Of a stretch of DNA of 64,000 nt, positions 53,001 through 62,106 are shown one piece after another. The notes under the pieces are model-generated. The model saw only the letters and a program-made list of their open reading frames with translations. It did no database searches and was not told the origin of the DNA. How positions within the stretch are numbered: position 1 is the stretch's first letter; each line of letters begins with the position of its first letter. Source of the DNA: an uncultured Eubacteriales bacterium (lineage in GTDB: Bacteria > Bacillota > Clostridia > Oscillospirales > Ruminococcaceae); the NCBI GenBank assembly GCA_900319075.1, contig ONMZ01000003.1, positions 1 through 64,000 of the forward strand. The letters run 5' to 3'. Made by a program: the position numbers and the translations under genes.

Positions 53001-53867
53001 ATGAGAACCAACGATAAAAGCAGTGCAAAACCCTCGGTAAAGAAAGGCAAAGTACGTGTTCTTGCAGTAATTGCAGCGGCGCTTGCACTTACAATAGGAA
53101 CATCAAGCTATTTTGCATTTTCCGGCAGCGACATCACTACCTCTGACGACCGGGACGTGACACAGCAAAGCTCCCAGTCACAGACCTCCGCTGAGACCAC
53201 AGCTGAAAAAGATGATAAGGGTACATATACCGTCAGCACTTTCGTAAGCTGGAGAAAAGCCGGGATCAGTGAGTATGAGGTAGCTTCGGCAAAACAGACC
53301 ACAACTACTACCACCACTACAACTACCACAACTACAACAACCACCACAACCACTACCACCACCGCAAAGCCAAAGGCTGTGACCACAAAACAGACAACAG
53401 CAAAGCCTGTAACTACCACTAAAAAGGCGGTTACAACTACCGCTGCACCTGCTCCAAAGACAGTATATAACTCATCTACCATAAAGTATACTCAGGAAGA
53501 ATTCGACATGATGTGCTATGTGGTACAGGCAGAGGTGGGCAACTGCTCCGAGGCCTATAAGATAGCTGTGGCAAACGTTATCATCAACAGAGTCAAGTCT
53601 CCTAAGTTCAGCTATGCAAATTCCATAAAGGCGGTGCTTACCGCTTCAAACCAGTTTACTTCGATCAGCAATTACTACAACAAGTATAAAGTGCCCAACC
53701 AAAGCACTATAAACTGCTGTAAGAGAGCCCTTGCAGGCGAGGATAATACCAACGGTGCAGTATATTTCTATACTCCCGGATACGTGGGCGCATCGGTCGC
53801 AGCTTGGTTTGAATCAATGCAACTTTGCCTTGCATGGCCAAACGCAAGATTCTTTAAGCCGTGGTAA
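53001..53867 (+). CDS. SleB-like cell wall hydrolase with polythreonine linker
   Basis: A 288-residue secreted or anchored protein. An N-terminal helix (19-38) and a Ser/Thr-rich region lead to 22 consecutive threonines (100-121) and a further Thr/Lys/Pro-rich stretch to about 155. The C-terminal Hydrolase_2 domain (about 163-288) resembles SleB/CwlJ, with the catalytic Glu178 in VVQAEVGN. The domain cleaves peptidoglycan. The spacing from ribosome site to ATG is long (14 bases). The threonine stretch suggests an O-glycosylated, cell-wall-spanning linker. The link to sortase B upstream is suggestive. Confidence 0.87.
   Translation: MRTNDKSSAKPSVKKGKVRVLAVIAAALALTIGTSSYFAFSGSDITTSDDRDVTQQSSQSQTSAETTAEKDDKGTYTVSTFVSWRKAGISEYEVASAKQTTTTTTTTTTTTTTTTTTTTTTAKPKAVTTKQTTAKPVTTTKKAVTTTAAPAPKTVYNSSTIKYTQEEFDMMCYVVQAEVGNCSEAYKIAVANVIINRVKSPKFSYANSIKAVLTASNQFTSISNYYNKYKVPNQSTINCCKRALAGEDNTNGAVYFYTPGYVGASVAAWFESMQLCLAWPNARFFKPW
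53298..53363 (+). repeat. Polythreonine coding tract
   Basis: 22 threonine codons in a row use ACC, ACA and ACT in mixed order. The mixture shows it is not a simple trinucleotide slippage tract, so it is probably maintained at the protein level. Confidence 0.9.
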
Positions 53868-53921
53868 AAGCGTTATGTGTAATGTGACTGTATATACGGT
53901 TTAAAATTGTTTAAAATGCTG

Positions 53922-53961
53922 AAAAGTCAAGACGCAGGTTTGCTATGTCTTGACTTTTTTA
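53922..53961 (+). terminator. Terminator after the hydrolase gene
   Basis: A 12-base stem (53922-53933 with 53947-53958) ends in a T-run. Confidence 0.88.
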
Positions 53962-54053
53962 TTTGCTGTGTTTACAATAAAATGTGTATATGCAGTTAGC
54001 TTGTATACATAATTTTACTGCGTGCTTCAACGCAGGATCATGAGGTGAACCAT

Positions 54054-54926
54054 ATGGGAATATTCTCAAACGTCAGCCCACAGGAAAAGGCTGTAAATGA
54101 CCAGATCCAAATGACACACAACCAGATCAACGAGCTTTACATGGATATAGGAAGACATGTTAAGCTGAACTTAAAGGATAAGATCGACGATCAGTATATC
54201 CAGAATGCCTGCCGCAACATTGATGATTGCCTTGCAAGGCTTCAGCAGCTCAACACAGACCTTAACGCTATCAGAGGCATCAAGCTTTGCACCAACTGCA
54301 ACGCACAGATACCTATGGGCGTTACCTTCTGCCCTTCTTGCGGCACAAAGCAGCCTGATATGCCTATGAACAATATGGCTATGGGCGGCATGAATCAGAT
54401 GGGCGGCTATGGCGTACCAATGGGTGCTCCTATGGGCGGACCGGTAATGGGCGGCGTTCCCATGGGCGGTGCTCCTATGGGCGGATACCCACAGCCTCAG
54501 AACGCTCAGTTTAACCCTGTATCCGCAGGAAATTCTCCTGCAAACCCCAACAAGAATATGATGAACGGCGGATTCCAGCCTCCTGTACAGCAAGCTGCGG
54601 TACCACCTGTTCCACCGGCACCACAGGCTCCCGCACCGGCAGATCCGGCAGGCGCACAGCAGGCAGATCCTCTTGCAGGTATCCCCCCTGTACCCCCGAT
54701 CCCGGATAATAAACCGGAAAGCAAGCCTTTAGACGAAAATGTTGTCACCAACCAGCCCCAGCAGCCAAAGGCGGTTGAAGAGGAAAAGGAAGAAAAAACC
54801 GAATCTCCCGTGATCCAGCCGGAAAAGACAGAGGCACCTACAGGTGAGTTTATCTTCTGCTCTCAGTGCGGACACAGGGAAAAAGCAGGCGTTGCTTTCT
54901 GCTCACAGTGCGGAAGCAAGCTTTGA
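54054..54926 (+). CDS. Double zinc-ribbon protein with Met/Gly/Pro-rich middle
   Basis: A 290-residue soluble protein. A helical N-terminus (about 1-75, coiled-coil-like) leads to a zinc ribbon (CTNCNAQIPMGVTFCPSCG). A long low-complexity region of Met-Gly-Gly-Ala-Pro repeats follows (about 100-145), then a Pro/Ala-rich and Glu/Lys-rich stretch, and finally a second zinc ribbon (FCSQCGHREKAGVAFCSQCG). No enzyme domain is present, so it may be a scaffold. GAGGTG lies six bases before the ATG at 54054. Confidence 0.8.
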   Translation: MGIFSNVSPQEKAVNDQIQMTHNQINELYMDIGRHVKLNLKDKIDDQYIQNACRNIDDCLARLQQLNTDLNAIRGIKLCTNCNAQIPMGVTFCPSCGTKQPDMPMNNMAMGGMNQMGGYGVPMGAPMGGPVMGGVPMGGAPMGGYPQPQNAQFNPVSAGNSPANPNKNMMNGGFQPPVQQAAVPPVPPAPQAPAPADPAGAQQADPLAGIPPVPPIPDNKPESKPLDENVVTNQPQQPKAVEEEKEEKTESPVIQPEKTEAPTGEFIFCSQCGHREKAGVAFCSQCGSKL

Positions 54927-54940
54927 TCCGAAAATAACAG

Positions 54941-54967
54941 CAGGCGGGATATTTCCGCCTGTTTTTG
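54941..54967 (+). terminator. Terminator after the zinc-ribbon gene
   Basis: A seven-base GC stem (54941-54947 with 54955-54961) followed by five Ts. Confidence 0.85.
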
Positions 54968-55004
54968 TTAAAATGCAAATTTTTATAAAGAAGGGATTTT
55001 TTAA

Positions 55005-55604
55005 ATGTCATTGACAGTAAGAGAAGAACTGAGAGAGTACGATGTGATACTTGCCTCGTCTTCACCAAGACGCAAGGAGCTTTTAAACCTTATCTGCCCC
55101 ACTTTCCGTGTTATACCGCCCCAGTGCGAGGAGAAACTCCCCCCGGAGCTTTCGGTGGATAAAGCAGCAGAGTATCTCTCCGACCTTAAATGCAGATCTA
55201 TTGCCGAGGTTTACGAAAACAGCCTGGTCATCGGCTGTGACACTATGGTGATCTGTGACAATGCAATTTACGGAAAGCCATCCGACGAGGAGGATGCCAA
55301 AAGAATGCTGCGTGCACTTTCCGGCAGAGAACATAAGGTCATCAGCGGCGTTACAATAGGCTTTAAAAAGAAGTATCTTTCCTTTTCCGTAAGTACCAGG
55401 GTGAAATTTCATACCCTGTCGGAAACCGATATTGACTATTACTGCCGCAGCGGAGAGCCGATGGATAAAGCCGGAGCATACGGAATACAGGGATTTGGCT
55501 CTCTTCTTGTGGAAAAAATAGACGGAGAATATTACAATGTGGTCGGTCTTCCCGTTTCCGAAATGGCACAAAGGCTTGGCAGTTTTTTGGAAATATGTGA
55601 ATAA
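55005..55604 (+). CDS. maf: Maf-family nucleotide pyrophosphatase
   Basis: A 199-residue house-cleaning enzyme that hydrolyses non-canonical or 5-methyl nucleoside triphosphates to monophosphates. The N-terminal ILASSSPRRKELL loop binds phosphate. VIGCDTMV and GKPSDEEDAKRML carry metal-binding acids, and GAYGIQGFG closes the pocket. AAGAAGGGATT precedes the ATG weakly. A new promoter follows. Confidence 0.93.
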   Translation: MSLTVREELREYDVILASSSPRRKELLNLICPTFRVIPPQCEEKLPPELSVDKAAEYLSDLKCRSIAEVYENSLVIGCDTMVICDNAIYGKPSDEEDAKRMLRALSGREHKVISGVTIGFKKKYLSFSVSTRVKFHTLSETDIDYYCRSGEPMDKAGAYGIQGFGSLLVEKIDGEYYNVVGLPVSEMAQRLGSFLEICE

Positions 55605-55628
55605 AGTTAAAAAAATAGTCATTTGCCC

Positions 55629-55657
55629 TTGAAAAGTCTCGCTTTTTGTGATACAAT
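55629..55657 (+). promoter_or_regulatory. Promoter of the surface acylation operon
   Basis: TTGAAA at 55629-55634 and TACAAT at 55652-55657, spacer 17. Confidence 0.8.
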
Positions 55658-55696
55658 ACTTTTGTGTGTAAATTTCATAAGTAAGGATAGAGATAT

Positions 55697-56599
55697 ATGA
55701 TAGCGGACAAGGATAAAAGCCGCAAGCAAATGGCTCGTGTGCGTTTGCAGCAGAATATAGTTTCGCTGTGCTGCCTTTTATGCGTAGTTTTCGCTGTGGG
55801 CTGGATAATACACTCGGCAGGGAAAAAGAGCGATTTTCTCACCTCTTCTTCCGATCCTCAGAGCCAAAGCAGCAGCACACAAAGCTCTGTTTCTGACAGT
55901 TCTTCCAAAAACGACAGCTCAAGCGGCGACAGCCTTTCTCAGGCTGACAGCAGCATTACCGATTCATCTGCACCACAGCCGGAAGATCCCGATCAGAACA
56001 TCCACCCTTATGCTCAGCCAAAGGACACAGCGGACGAACTTGAAAACACTCTTTTCATAGGAGATTCAAGGACCGTGGGACTTTTCAATATCTGCGACAA
56101 GCCCAAGGCGACTTTCTACTGCGCTGTGGGACTGAACGTGCAGACAGTTTTCCAAACCCCGGCAATTGCCCTTGACAACGGCAGCATGGGTACGGTGGAG
56201 CAGGCTCTGGCACAGGGTCATAAATATTCAAGAGTATACATCAACTTCGGTACCAACGAAATGGGCTGGCCCTATTATGACAGCTTTATAGAGCTTTACA
56301 AAAAGCTTGTGGATACCATACGCAAGTACAGCCCCGATGCAAAAATATACGTTGAATCAATACTCCCGGTGACTGCATCAAGAGATCAGCAGGGAGATGC
56401 AATAAACAACAAAAATGTTCAGGCGCTGAATGAGTACATCAAAAAATTTGCCGCCGATAACAGCTGCACATATCTGCAGTGCGATAAGGCGGTCATGGGT
56501 CAGGACGGAAAACTCCCCCAGGAGGCAAGTCCGGACGGTGTACACCTTAACATTGATTATTGCAGATATTGGTTAAACTATATAATAGATGAAACATGA
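55697..56599 (+). CDS. Membrane-anchored SGNH/GDSL hydrolase
   Basis: A 300-residue protein with a membrane anchor (about 21-40), a Ser/Asp-rich linker (48-100) and an extracytoplasmic SGNH domain. Block I is FIGDSRTVG with Ser124, block III is INFGTNEMG with Asn187, and block V is PDGVHLN with Asp280 and His283. It is likely an esterase or acyltransferase acting on wall or exopolysaccharide O-acyl groups. It leads an operon with a DUF4358 lipoprotein, MBOAT and DHHW proteins, which supports the acylation role. Confidence 0.88.
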   Translation: MIADKDKSRKQMARVRLQQNIVSLCCLLCVVFAVGWIIHSAGKKSDFLTSSSDPQSQSSSTQSSVSDSSSKNDSSSGDSLSQADSSITDSSAPQPEDPDQNIHPYAQPKDTADELENTLFIGDSRTVGLFNICDKPKATFYCAVGLNVQTVFQTPAIALDNGSMGTVEQALAQGHKYSRVYINFGTNEMGWPYYDSFIELYKKLVDTIRKYSPDAKIYVESILPVTASRDQQGDAINNKNVQALNEYIKKFAADNSCTYLQCDKAVMGQDGKLPQEASPDGVHLNIDYCRYWLNYIIDET

Positions 56600-56620
56600 G
56601 GAAAGGAAAGGTAAAATTCT

Positions 56621-57157
56621 ATGAAAACAAGAAAAGCACTCTGTGCAGTTCTGGCTGCTACAATGCTGGCAGTAACAGCTTTCGCATCCTGCGGAGAAAG
56701 TTCAAGCAAGACCTCTGACAGCTCTGCAAGCAGCACAAGCACAACAGCAGTTGAAACAAAGGAAAAGACCGCAAAGGATCTTAATGCTATCGCAAACGGT
56801 GTAAAGGATACACTTGATGATGCCGTAAAGGGCACAATGACAGAATACGACGAGAACAGAATAGAAAAAATAATCGGCGTAAAGAAGGATCTTTATACAA
56901 AGGCAGTTTGCCTGGTAGACGCATCAGGCGCATCTGCTCACGAGATCGACTGTTTTGAAGCAAAGGACGAAAATGCCGCAAAGGATATTGAATCTGCCCT
57001 CAAGACCCGTATAGAGAACCAGAAGACAGCTTTCAAGGACTATGTTCCTGCCGAGATGGATAAGCTCAACGACCCGGTTCTTGTAGTTGACGGCAACTAT
57101 GTTTTCCTTTGCCTTACAAATAACAACAGCAAAGCTAAGGAAGTAATCGGCAAATAA
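56621..57157 (+). CDS. DUF4358-like lipoprotein
   Basis: A 178-residue lipoprotein with a signal peptide and lipobox AFASC (Cys23), then a Ser/Thr-rich linker and a compact domain of about 120 residues with the pattern of DUF4358 (ENRIEKIIGVKKDLYTKAVCLVDASGASAHEIDCFEAKDENAAKDI). This family is often encoded beside MBOAT proteins in Clostridia. GAGGAAAGG-type sites precede the ATG. No catalytic residues are evident, so an accessory role in acyl transfer is inferred from position. Confidence 0.85.
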   Translation: MKTRKALCAVLAATMLAVTAFASCGESSSKTSDSSASSTSTTAVETKEKTAKDLNAIANGVKDTLDDAVKGTMTEYDENRIEKIIGVKKDLYTKAVCLVDASGASAHEIDCFEAKDENAAKDIESALKTRIENQKTAFKDYVPAEMDKLNDPVLVVDGNYVFLCLTNNNSKAKEVIGK

Positions 57158-57178
57158 TCAATAGCGCATTTTATATCG

Positions 57179-57213
57179 GTCATGTTCTGCTGCCCAGGGC
57201 GGTGGGACATGAC
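57179..57213 (+). promoter_or_regulatory. Strong intercistronic hairpin before the MBOAT gene
   Basis: GTCATGT at 57179-57185 and ACATGAC at 57207-57213 flank further paired bases, giving a stem of about 16 pairs including several G-T pairs with a tiny loop. No T-tract follows, so it is more likely an RNA-processing or stability element. Confidence 0.6.
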
Positions 57214-57263
57214 TCGATTTCATGTATATGGCATTTTAATACAAAGGTACGGTGATAGATCGG

Positions 57264-58679
57264 ATGCTTTTTTCAAGCATGGTATTTCTGTTTCTGTTTT
57301 TGCCAATAGTCCTTATGCTTTATTATGCCTCTCCACGCAAGGTGCGTAACCTGATACTTTTTGTATTCAGCCTTGTGTTTTACGCCTGGGGAGAGCCGAA
57401 ATACGTTTTTCTTATGATAGCCTCAACTATTGTGGCGTATATCACGGGACTTTTAGCGGACAAAACAAAAAAAGGAAGGAAGCCATGGGTCCCCAAGGTC
57501 TCGCTTATAGTGGCGATACTGTGGAACATGGGACTGCTTTTATTCTTTAAGTACACTAACTTCTTTATTGAAAATGCAAACAGCATTTTTGGTCTGAGCA
57601 TAGAGAAAATGGGACTTGTGATGCCTATCGGCATATCCTTTTACAGCTTTCAGACCCTTTCATACGTTATCGACGTTTACAGAGGCGACGTAAAGGCTCA
57701 GAAAAACTACCTGACTCTGGGTACTTACGTTGCGCTTTTTCCACAGCTCATCGCCGGTCCTATAGTAAGATACAAGGACGTTGCCGAACAGATGGCAAAG
57801 CGCAAAGAGACCATCAGCAACTTCGCTCAGGGCGTTCACAGGTTTACTATCGGACTTGGTAAAAAAGTCATCCTTGCCAACAGTATAGGCGCACTTTTTG
57901 ATGCCATAAGCAATTCTCCCCAGGATCAGATGTCTGTAACGGCTTCGTGGATGGGAATAATCGCTTATACCTTCCAGATCTACTTTGATTTTTCCGGTTA
58001 TTCGGATATGGCTATCGGTCTGGGCAAAATGTTCGGATTTGATTTTCTGGAAAACTTCAACTACCCCTATATCTCAGACTCAATCACCGAGTTCTGGAGA
58101 AGATGGCATATGTCCCTTTCAAGCTGGTTCAGAGATTACGTCTATATCCCGCTGGGAGGCAACCGCAAGGGCAAGGTAAGACAGTGTGTCAACATCATGA
58201 TAGTGTGGTTCCTAACAGGCTTCTGGCACGGTGCAAACTGGAACTTTATGATCTGGGGAGTTTATTTCGGAATAATTCTTCTTTGCGAAAAGCTTTTCCT
58301 GCTCAAGGCACTTAAAAAGATACCTAAATTTATCAGCCACATCTATGCGCTGATGCTTATTGTGATCGGCTGGGGAATATTTGCGTTTGACGACTTCGGA
58401 AAGCTGACACAGAATTTTAAAAATATGTTCGGCCTGTCGGGAGTGGACTTTGCCAACCACCAGACTTTAGTTTGGTTCACAGGTTATGCCTTAACTTTCG
58501 TGATACTGATCTTCACATCTACTCCGCTTATCAAAAAGATCGGAGAAAGACTGAAAAAAGCTGTGCCGGCTGTTTACAGCTGCGTTTTGCAGCCGCTTAT
58601 GGTAATGGCGATACTGCTTATCTCTACGGCTTATCTTGCGGGAAATTCATTTAACCCGTTCCTTTATTTCAGATTTTAG
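57264..58679 (+). CDS. MBOAT-family O-acyltransferase (AlgI-like)
   Basis: A 471-residue polytopic membrane protein with about eleven helices. It matches the AlgI/DltB group, which moves acyl groups across the membrane to secreted polymers. The family start MLFSSMVFLF is at the ATG at 57264; a GTG at 57252 is possible. The conserved middle LVMPIGISFYSFQTLSYVIDVYRG and the catalytic histidine in FLTGFWHGANWNF are intact. It works with the DHHW protein downstream. Confidence 0.94.
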   Translation: MLFSSMVFLFLFLPIVLMLYYASPRKVRNLILFVFSLVFYAWGEPKYVFLMIASTIVAYITGLLADKTKKGRKPWVPKVSLIVAILWNMGLLLFFKYTNFFIENANSIFGLSIEKMGLVMPIGISFYSFQTLSYVIDVYRGDVKAQKNYLTLGTYVALFPQLIAGPIVRYKDVAEQMAKRKETISNFAQGVHRFTIGLGKKVILANSIGALFDAISNSPQDQMSVTASWMGIIAYTFQIYFDFSGYSDMAIGLGKMFGFDFLENFNYPYISDSITEFWRRWHMSLSSWFRDYVYIPLGGNRKGKVRQCVNIMIVWFLTGFWHGANWNFMIWGVYFGIILLCEKLFLLKALKKIPKFISHIYALMLIVIGWGIFAFDDFGKLTQNFKNMFGLSGVDFANHQTLVWFTGYALTFVILIFTSTPLIKKIGERLKKAVPAVYSCVLQPLMVMAILLISTAYLAGNSFNPFLYFRF

Positions 58680-58691
58680 GAGGTGACTGTA

Positions 58692-59840
58692 ATGAGCAAA
58701 AAAACCGAAAGAATATCCCAGATCATTATGGTCAGCATCTTTATAATCTTTATCTTGGGCTTTTGTGTTTGGACATTCTTTACAAAGGACAGACAGTTCT
58801 CGGAAATGGAGAACAGAAACCTTGCACAGTTCCCCGAGTTTTCCTGGAAACAGCTCAAGGAAGGAAAGTTCACCCAGGAACTTGAAAGTTATATGTCCGA
58901 CCAGCTTCCCTTCAAGGATTCACTTGTCACACTGAAAACCGACACAGACAGGCTTCTTATGCACAATCTGCAAAACGGAGTTTATTTCGGAAGCGATGGG
59001 TACTACCTGCAAAATTACAAGGAGTTCCCTGTTCAGGTGAATAAGAACATAGGCTATGTTAACGAGCTGGCAGAGCTTTGCAAGGGCACAGAGATAGATT
59101 TCATGCTCGTACCAAACAGCATAAGCGTTATGAGCGACAAGCTCCCCTCGGTAAACAACACCGAGGATCAGCAAAAAACTATTGACAAAATAAGAGCCGG
59201 ACTGGACAAGAGCATAAAGTTCTACTGCCCTATGGACGAGCTTAAAAAAGCTGCCGCAGACGGCGCTCAGCCTTACTATAAGACCGACCACCACTGGACC
59301 TCTGACGGGGCGAGGGTGGCTTTTGACGGGTTCATGAAATTCCTGGGAGAGGACGAGCTGAAAGCAAAATACGATGTCAAAGAGCTGAAGGATTTTATGG
59401 GCACTCTTTACTCAAAGGCTCCCTCTGCATTTTCTGCAAAGGACACCATGAAGCTTTACACCGACACAAATAACAAGCTGACTGTTAAATATGTGGATCA
59501 GAACAAGACCACCGACACGCTTTTTGACAGTTCGTTCCAGGACAAAAAGGACAAGTATTCCACCTTCCTTGGAGGCAACTTCCCTGTGGTTGAGATAAAG
59601 GCGGATAACGCACAGCAGGACAAAAAGGTACTTATCCTGAAAGACAGCTATGCAAACTGTGCAATGCCTTATTTCACAAGTATGTACTCTGACGTGACAA
59701 TGATGGATATGAGATATTATCATATGCAAAAGCTGACTGTTTCGGAATATGTAAAGCAAAACAAGATCGACAAGGTGATATTGCTTTACAATGTTGATTT
59801 CTTCAACACCGACACCAACTTTGTGGAAATGACATTCTGA
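58692..59840 (+). CDS. DHHW-family (AlgX/AlgJ-like) surface protein
   Basis: A 382-residue protein with a single N-terminal anchor helix (about 10-32) and an extracytoplasmic SGNH-like domain. The signature TDHHWTSDGA (Asp, His) gives the DHHW family its name, and KVLILKDSYANCAMPYF carries the nucleophile serine. Related proteins finish the transfer of acyl groups from MBOAT partners to polysaccharides. AGGAGGTG lies just before the ATG at 58692. It is the last gene of the operon. Confidence 0.9.
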   Translation: MSKKTERISQIIMVSIFIIFILGFCVWTFFTKDRQFSEMENRNLAQFPEFSWKQLKEGKFTQELESYMSDQLPFKDSLVTLKTDTDRLLMHNLQNGVYFGSDGYYLQNYKEFPVQVNKNIGYVNELAELCKGTEIDFMLVPNSISVMSDKLPSVNNTEDQQKTIDKIRAGLDKSIKFYCPMDELKKAAADGAQPYYKTDHHWTSDGARVAFDGFMKFLGEDELKAKYDVKELKDFMGTLYSKAPSAFSAKDTMKLYTDTNNKLTVKYVDQNKTTDTLFDSSFQDKKDKYSTFLGGNFPVVEIKADNAQQDKKVLILKDSYANCAMPYFTSMYSDVTMMDMRYYHMQKLTVSEYVKQNKIDKVILLYNVDFFNTDTNFVEMTF

Positions 59841-59877
59841 CAAAAAATATCCCCCGCAAAAGCGGAGGATATTTTTT
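59841..59877. terminator. Bidirectional terminator
   Basis: A long stem (about 59843-59856 with 59861-59875) lies between A- and T-runs. It can end both the acylation operon and the convergent tyrS operon. Confidence 0.88.
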
Positions 59878-59887
59878 ATGTCTGTTT

Positions 59888-61105
59888 TTATTTTGCAACT
59901 GCCTTGTGGAATACTTTTTTGCCTTTTTTGATAATGACCGCATCCGCCATATCTATCAATGTCTTGGGGTCGGTTATCTTTTCGTCGTTCACACTCACGC
60001 CGCCCTGTGTAACAAGCCTTCTTGCTTCACCGTTTGACGGGCACAGTCCGCACTTTACAAGCAATGTAAGAATACCTATCTTTCCGCCTTCAAGGTCTGC
60101 GGCAGCTATCTCGGTGGTAGGCATATCATCGCTCACGCCGCCTTTTGCAAATATAGCCTTTGCGGCATCGTCAGCTTTTTTAGCCTCCTGCTCACCGTGA
60201 ACGAGCTTTGTCAGCTCAAAAGCGAGAAGCTCCTTTGCCTTGTTCAGCTCTGCACCCTGCAAGGTCTTTTCCATCTCCTCTATCTGCTCGATAGGAACAA
60301 ATGTAAGCAGCTTGAGGCACTTGATAACGTCAGCGTCATCAACATTTCTCCAGTACTGGTAAAAATCATAAGGCGAGGTCTTTTCCGGGTCGAGCCATAC
60401 TGCACCGCCAACGGTCTTACCCATTTTCTGTCCCTCGGAATTGAGCAGCAGAGTTATCGTCATAGCGTGAGCATCCTTGCCCAGCTTCTTTCTTATAAGC
60501 TCTGTGCCGCCCAGCATATTTGCCCACTGGTCATCGCCGCCGAACTGCATATTACAGCCGTATTTCTGGAACAGCATATAAAAGTCATATGACTGCATTA
60601 TCATGTAGTTGAACTCAAGGAAAGTCAGTCCCCTTTCCATTCTCTGCTTATAGCACTCAAAGGAAAGCATCTTATTCACCGAGAAGCAAGCGCCAACTTC
60701 ACGCAGAACATCAATATAGTTCAGATCAAGCAGCCAGTCGGCATTGTTTACCACCATTGCCTTGCCGTCGGAGAAATCTATAAAGCGGCTCATCTGCTTT
60801 TTGAAACACTCAACATTATGCTCGATAGTTTCCTTGGTAAGCATCTTTCTCATATCGCTCTTTCCCGAAGGATCGCCTATCATTCCCGTTCCGCCGCCCA
60901 GCAAAGCGATAGGCTTATTGCCTGCCATTTGCAGTCTTTTCATAAGGCAAAGCGCCATAAAGTGACCAACGTGCAGGCTGTCGGCTGTGGGGTCAAAGCC
61001 GATATAGAAAGTTGCCTTTCCGTTGTTTATCATATCGCTGATCTCTTTTTCGTCTGTTACCTGAGCTATAAGCCCACGTCTTACAAGTTCTTCATAACAA
61101 GTCAT
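59888..61105 (-). CDS. tyrS: Tyrosyl-tRNA synthetase
   Basis: A 405-residue class I synthetase that charges tRNA-Tyr. The HIGH-type box is LHVGHFMAL (about 40-48), the tyrosine pocket contains [22 protein letters not shown], and the KMSKS loop reads KMGKT. A C-terminal S4 domain follows ([12 protein letters not shown]). GGAGG lies upstream of the ATG. Only 19 bases separate it from the membrane protein gene before it, with no own promoter, so it relies on the T-box leader at 62107-62376. Confidence 0.97.
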   Translation of the reverse strand: MTCYEELVRRGLIAQVTDEKEISDMINNGKATFYIGFDPTADSLHVGHFMALCLMKRLQMAGNKPIALLGGGTGMIGDPSGKSDMRKMLTKETIEHNVECFKKQMSRFIDFSDGKAMVVNNADWLLDLNYIDVLREVGACFSVNKMLSFECYKQRMERGLTFLEFNYMIMQSYDFYMLFQKYGCNMQFGGDDQWANMLGGTELIRKKLGKDAHAMTITLLLNSEGQKMGKTVGGAVWLDPEKTSPYDFYQYWRNVDDADVIKCLKLLTFVPIEQIEEMEKTLQGAELNKAKELLAFELTKLVHGEQEAKKADDAAKAIFAKGGVSDDMPTTEIAAADLEGGKIGILTLLVKCGLCPSNGEARRLVTQGGVSVNDEKITDPKTLIDMADAVIIKKGKKVFHKAVAK

Positions 61106-61124
61106 TTTCTTTTCCTCCGTTTTT

Positions 61125-61592
61125 TTATTTGATTTGGTTTTTATGCTGAAGATGTATCCCTATATGCCCGATCCCGAGGATAACAGTCGCTATCATCATC
61201 GGGATATTTTTTCCGTAAACGCCCAGAAGAAAGAAAGCAAGCACCGGCAAGGTCGCTCCCGCAACGGGGATACCAAGTATTGAACTGTACATATCCGCCA
61301 TTGTCTTTTCGCTTGTGAAATAACGTATCCAGTATATCTCATAAAGAATCATTATTGCAAATGCCATGACAAGAAAAGCGCTCCACCCGCTGATGCGGAT
61401 ATTAAAATCACTGAATATAAGGCAAAGGGTGCTTACCAGCGCCTCGCCTATACGTTCAAGTGTGAGCAGTATCCTGTTTTCCTTCGGGGCGTATTTTTCG
61501 TAATCCTTCGGCTGATTCTTGCTCCAGATAATATTAGGGACAAAGAGCATTATCAGAAAAACAAGTCCCACATACGAAAATCCAAAATGCAT
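61125..61592 (-). CDS. Four-helix membrane protein in the tyrS operon
   Basis: A 155-residue protein with about five hydrophobic segments (5-20, 50-62, 70-90, 105-127, 132-150), and [20 protein letters not shown] on the first loop. I do not recognise a named family. AAGGAG lies seven bases before the ATG. It sits between the PNPOx-like gene (16 bases) and tyrS (19 bases) and must share their transcript. Confidence 0.72.
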   Translation of the reverse strand: MHFGFSYVGLVFLIMLFVPNIIWSKNQPKDYEKYAPKENRILLTLERIGEALVSTLCLIFSDFNIRISGWSAFLVMAFAIMILYEIYWIRYFTSEKTMADMYSSILGIPVAGATLPVLAFFLLGVYGKNIPMMIATVILGIGHIGIHLQHKNQIK

Positions 61593-61608
61593 GGCTATTC
61601 TCCTTATG

Positions 61609-62085
61609 TTATTTCTCGTTAACGAGCTTTCCTGTCATGTGCTCTATCTCAAGCTCCATAACGACAGTCGCTCTTGCACACTTTTCGATCTCTTTGTCGA
61701 TATAGCTTTCATCGTTTGTGAACTTATAGCTGAGCTGTCTGCAAAGCTCGATGGCTCTGTCAAAGTCTTCAACTATCCTCATCCGGCCGAAGACCACTAC
61801 GCTTTTTACGTTCAGCGCCCAGTCTCCCTCTTTCAAAAAACCCTTATCGTATACTGTAAAACAAACCTTGTCGCAGGACTTTACCGCATCAACACGGTGT
61901 CCGATCTTCCCTCCGTGAAAGTATATTTTACCGTCCTGCTCGCAGTAGTAATGGTTTATGGGCACACAATACGGGTATCCGTTGTCCCCTGCCATTGCAA
62001 GGACGCCTCTTGTTTCACTTTTAAGAAGATCTATGCACTCCTGCCGGCTGATTGCTTGTTTTTGACGTCTCATTTCCCGGAACAA
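61609..62085 (-). CDS. Pyridoxamine 5'-phosphate oxidase-family flavoprotein
   Basis: A 159-residue split-barrel FMN protein. I chose the TTG at 62085 because AAAGGG lies nine bases upstream and the resulting LFREMRRQKQ start matches the usual MFREMRR of the family; the ATG at 62073 is too near any ribosome site. YCVPINHYYCEQDGKIYFHGGKIGHRVDAV is the FMN-binding core. These proteins reduce small molecules or quinones and are rarely real PNP oxidases. It is the first gene after the tyrosine T-box. Confidence 0.85.
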   Translation of the reverse strand: MFREMRRQKQAISRQECIDLLKSETRGVLAMAGDNGYPYCVPINHYYCEQDGKIYFHGGKIGHRVDAVKSCDKVCFTVYDKGFLKEGDWALNVKSVVVFGRMRIVEDFDRAIELCRQLSYKFTNDESYIDKEIEKCARATVVMELEIEHMTGKLVNEK

Positions 62086-62106
62086 TCCATCACACCCTTT
62101 CATGTA

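Noticed and set aside
53108-53482. Minus-strand frame with a long valine run
   Set aside because: It is the reverse shadow of the polythreonine tract of the SleB-like gene and has no ribosome site.
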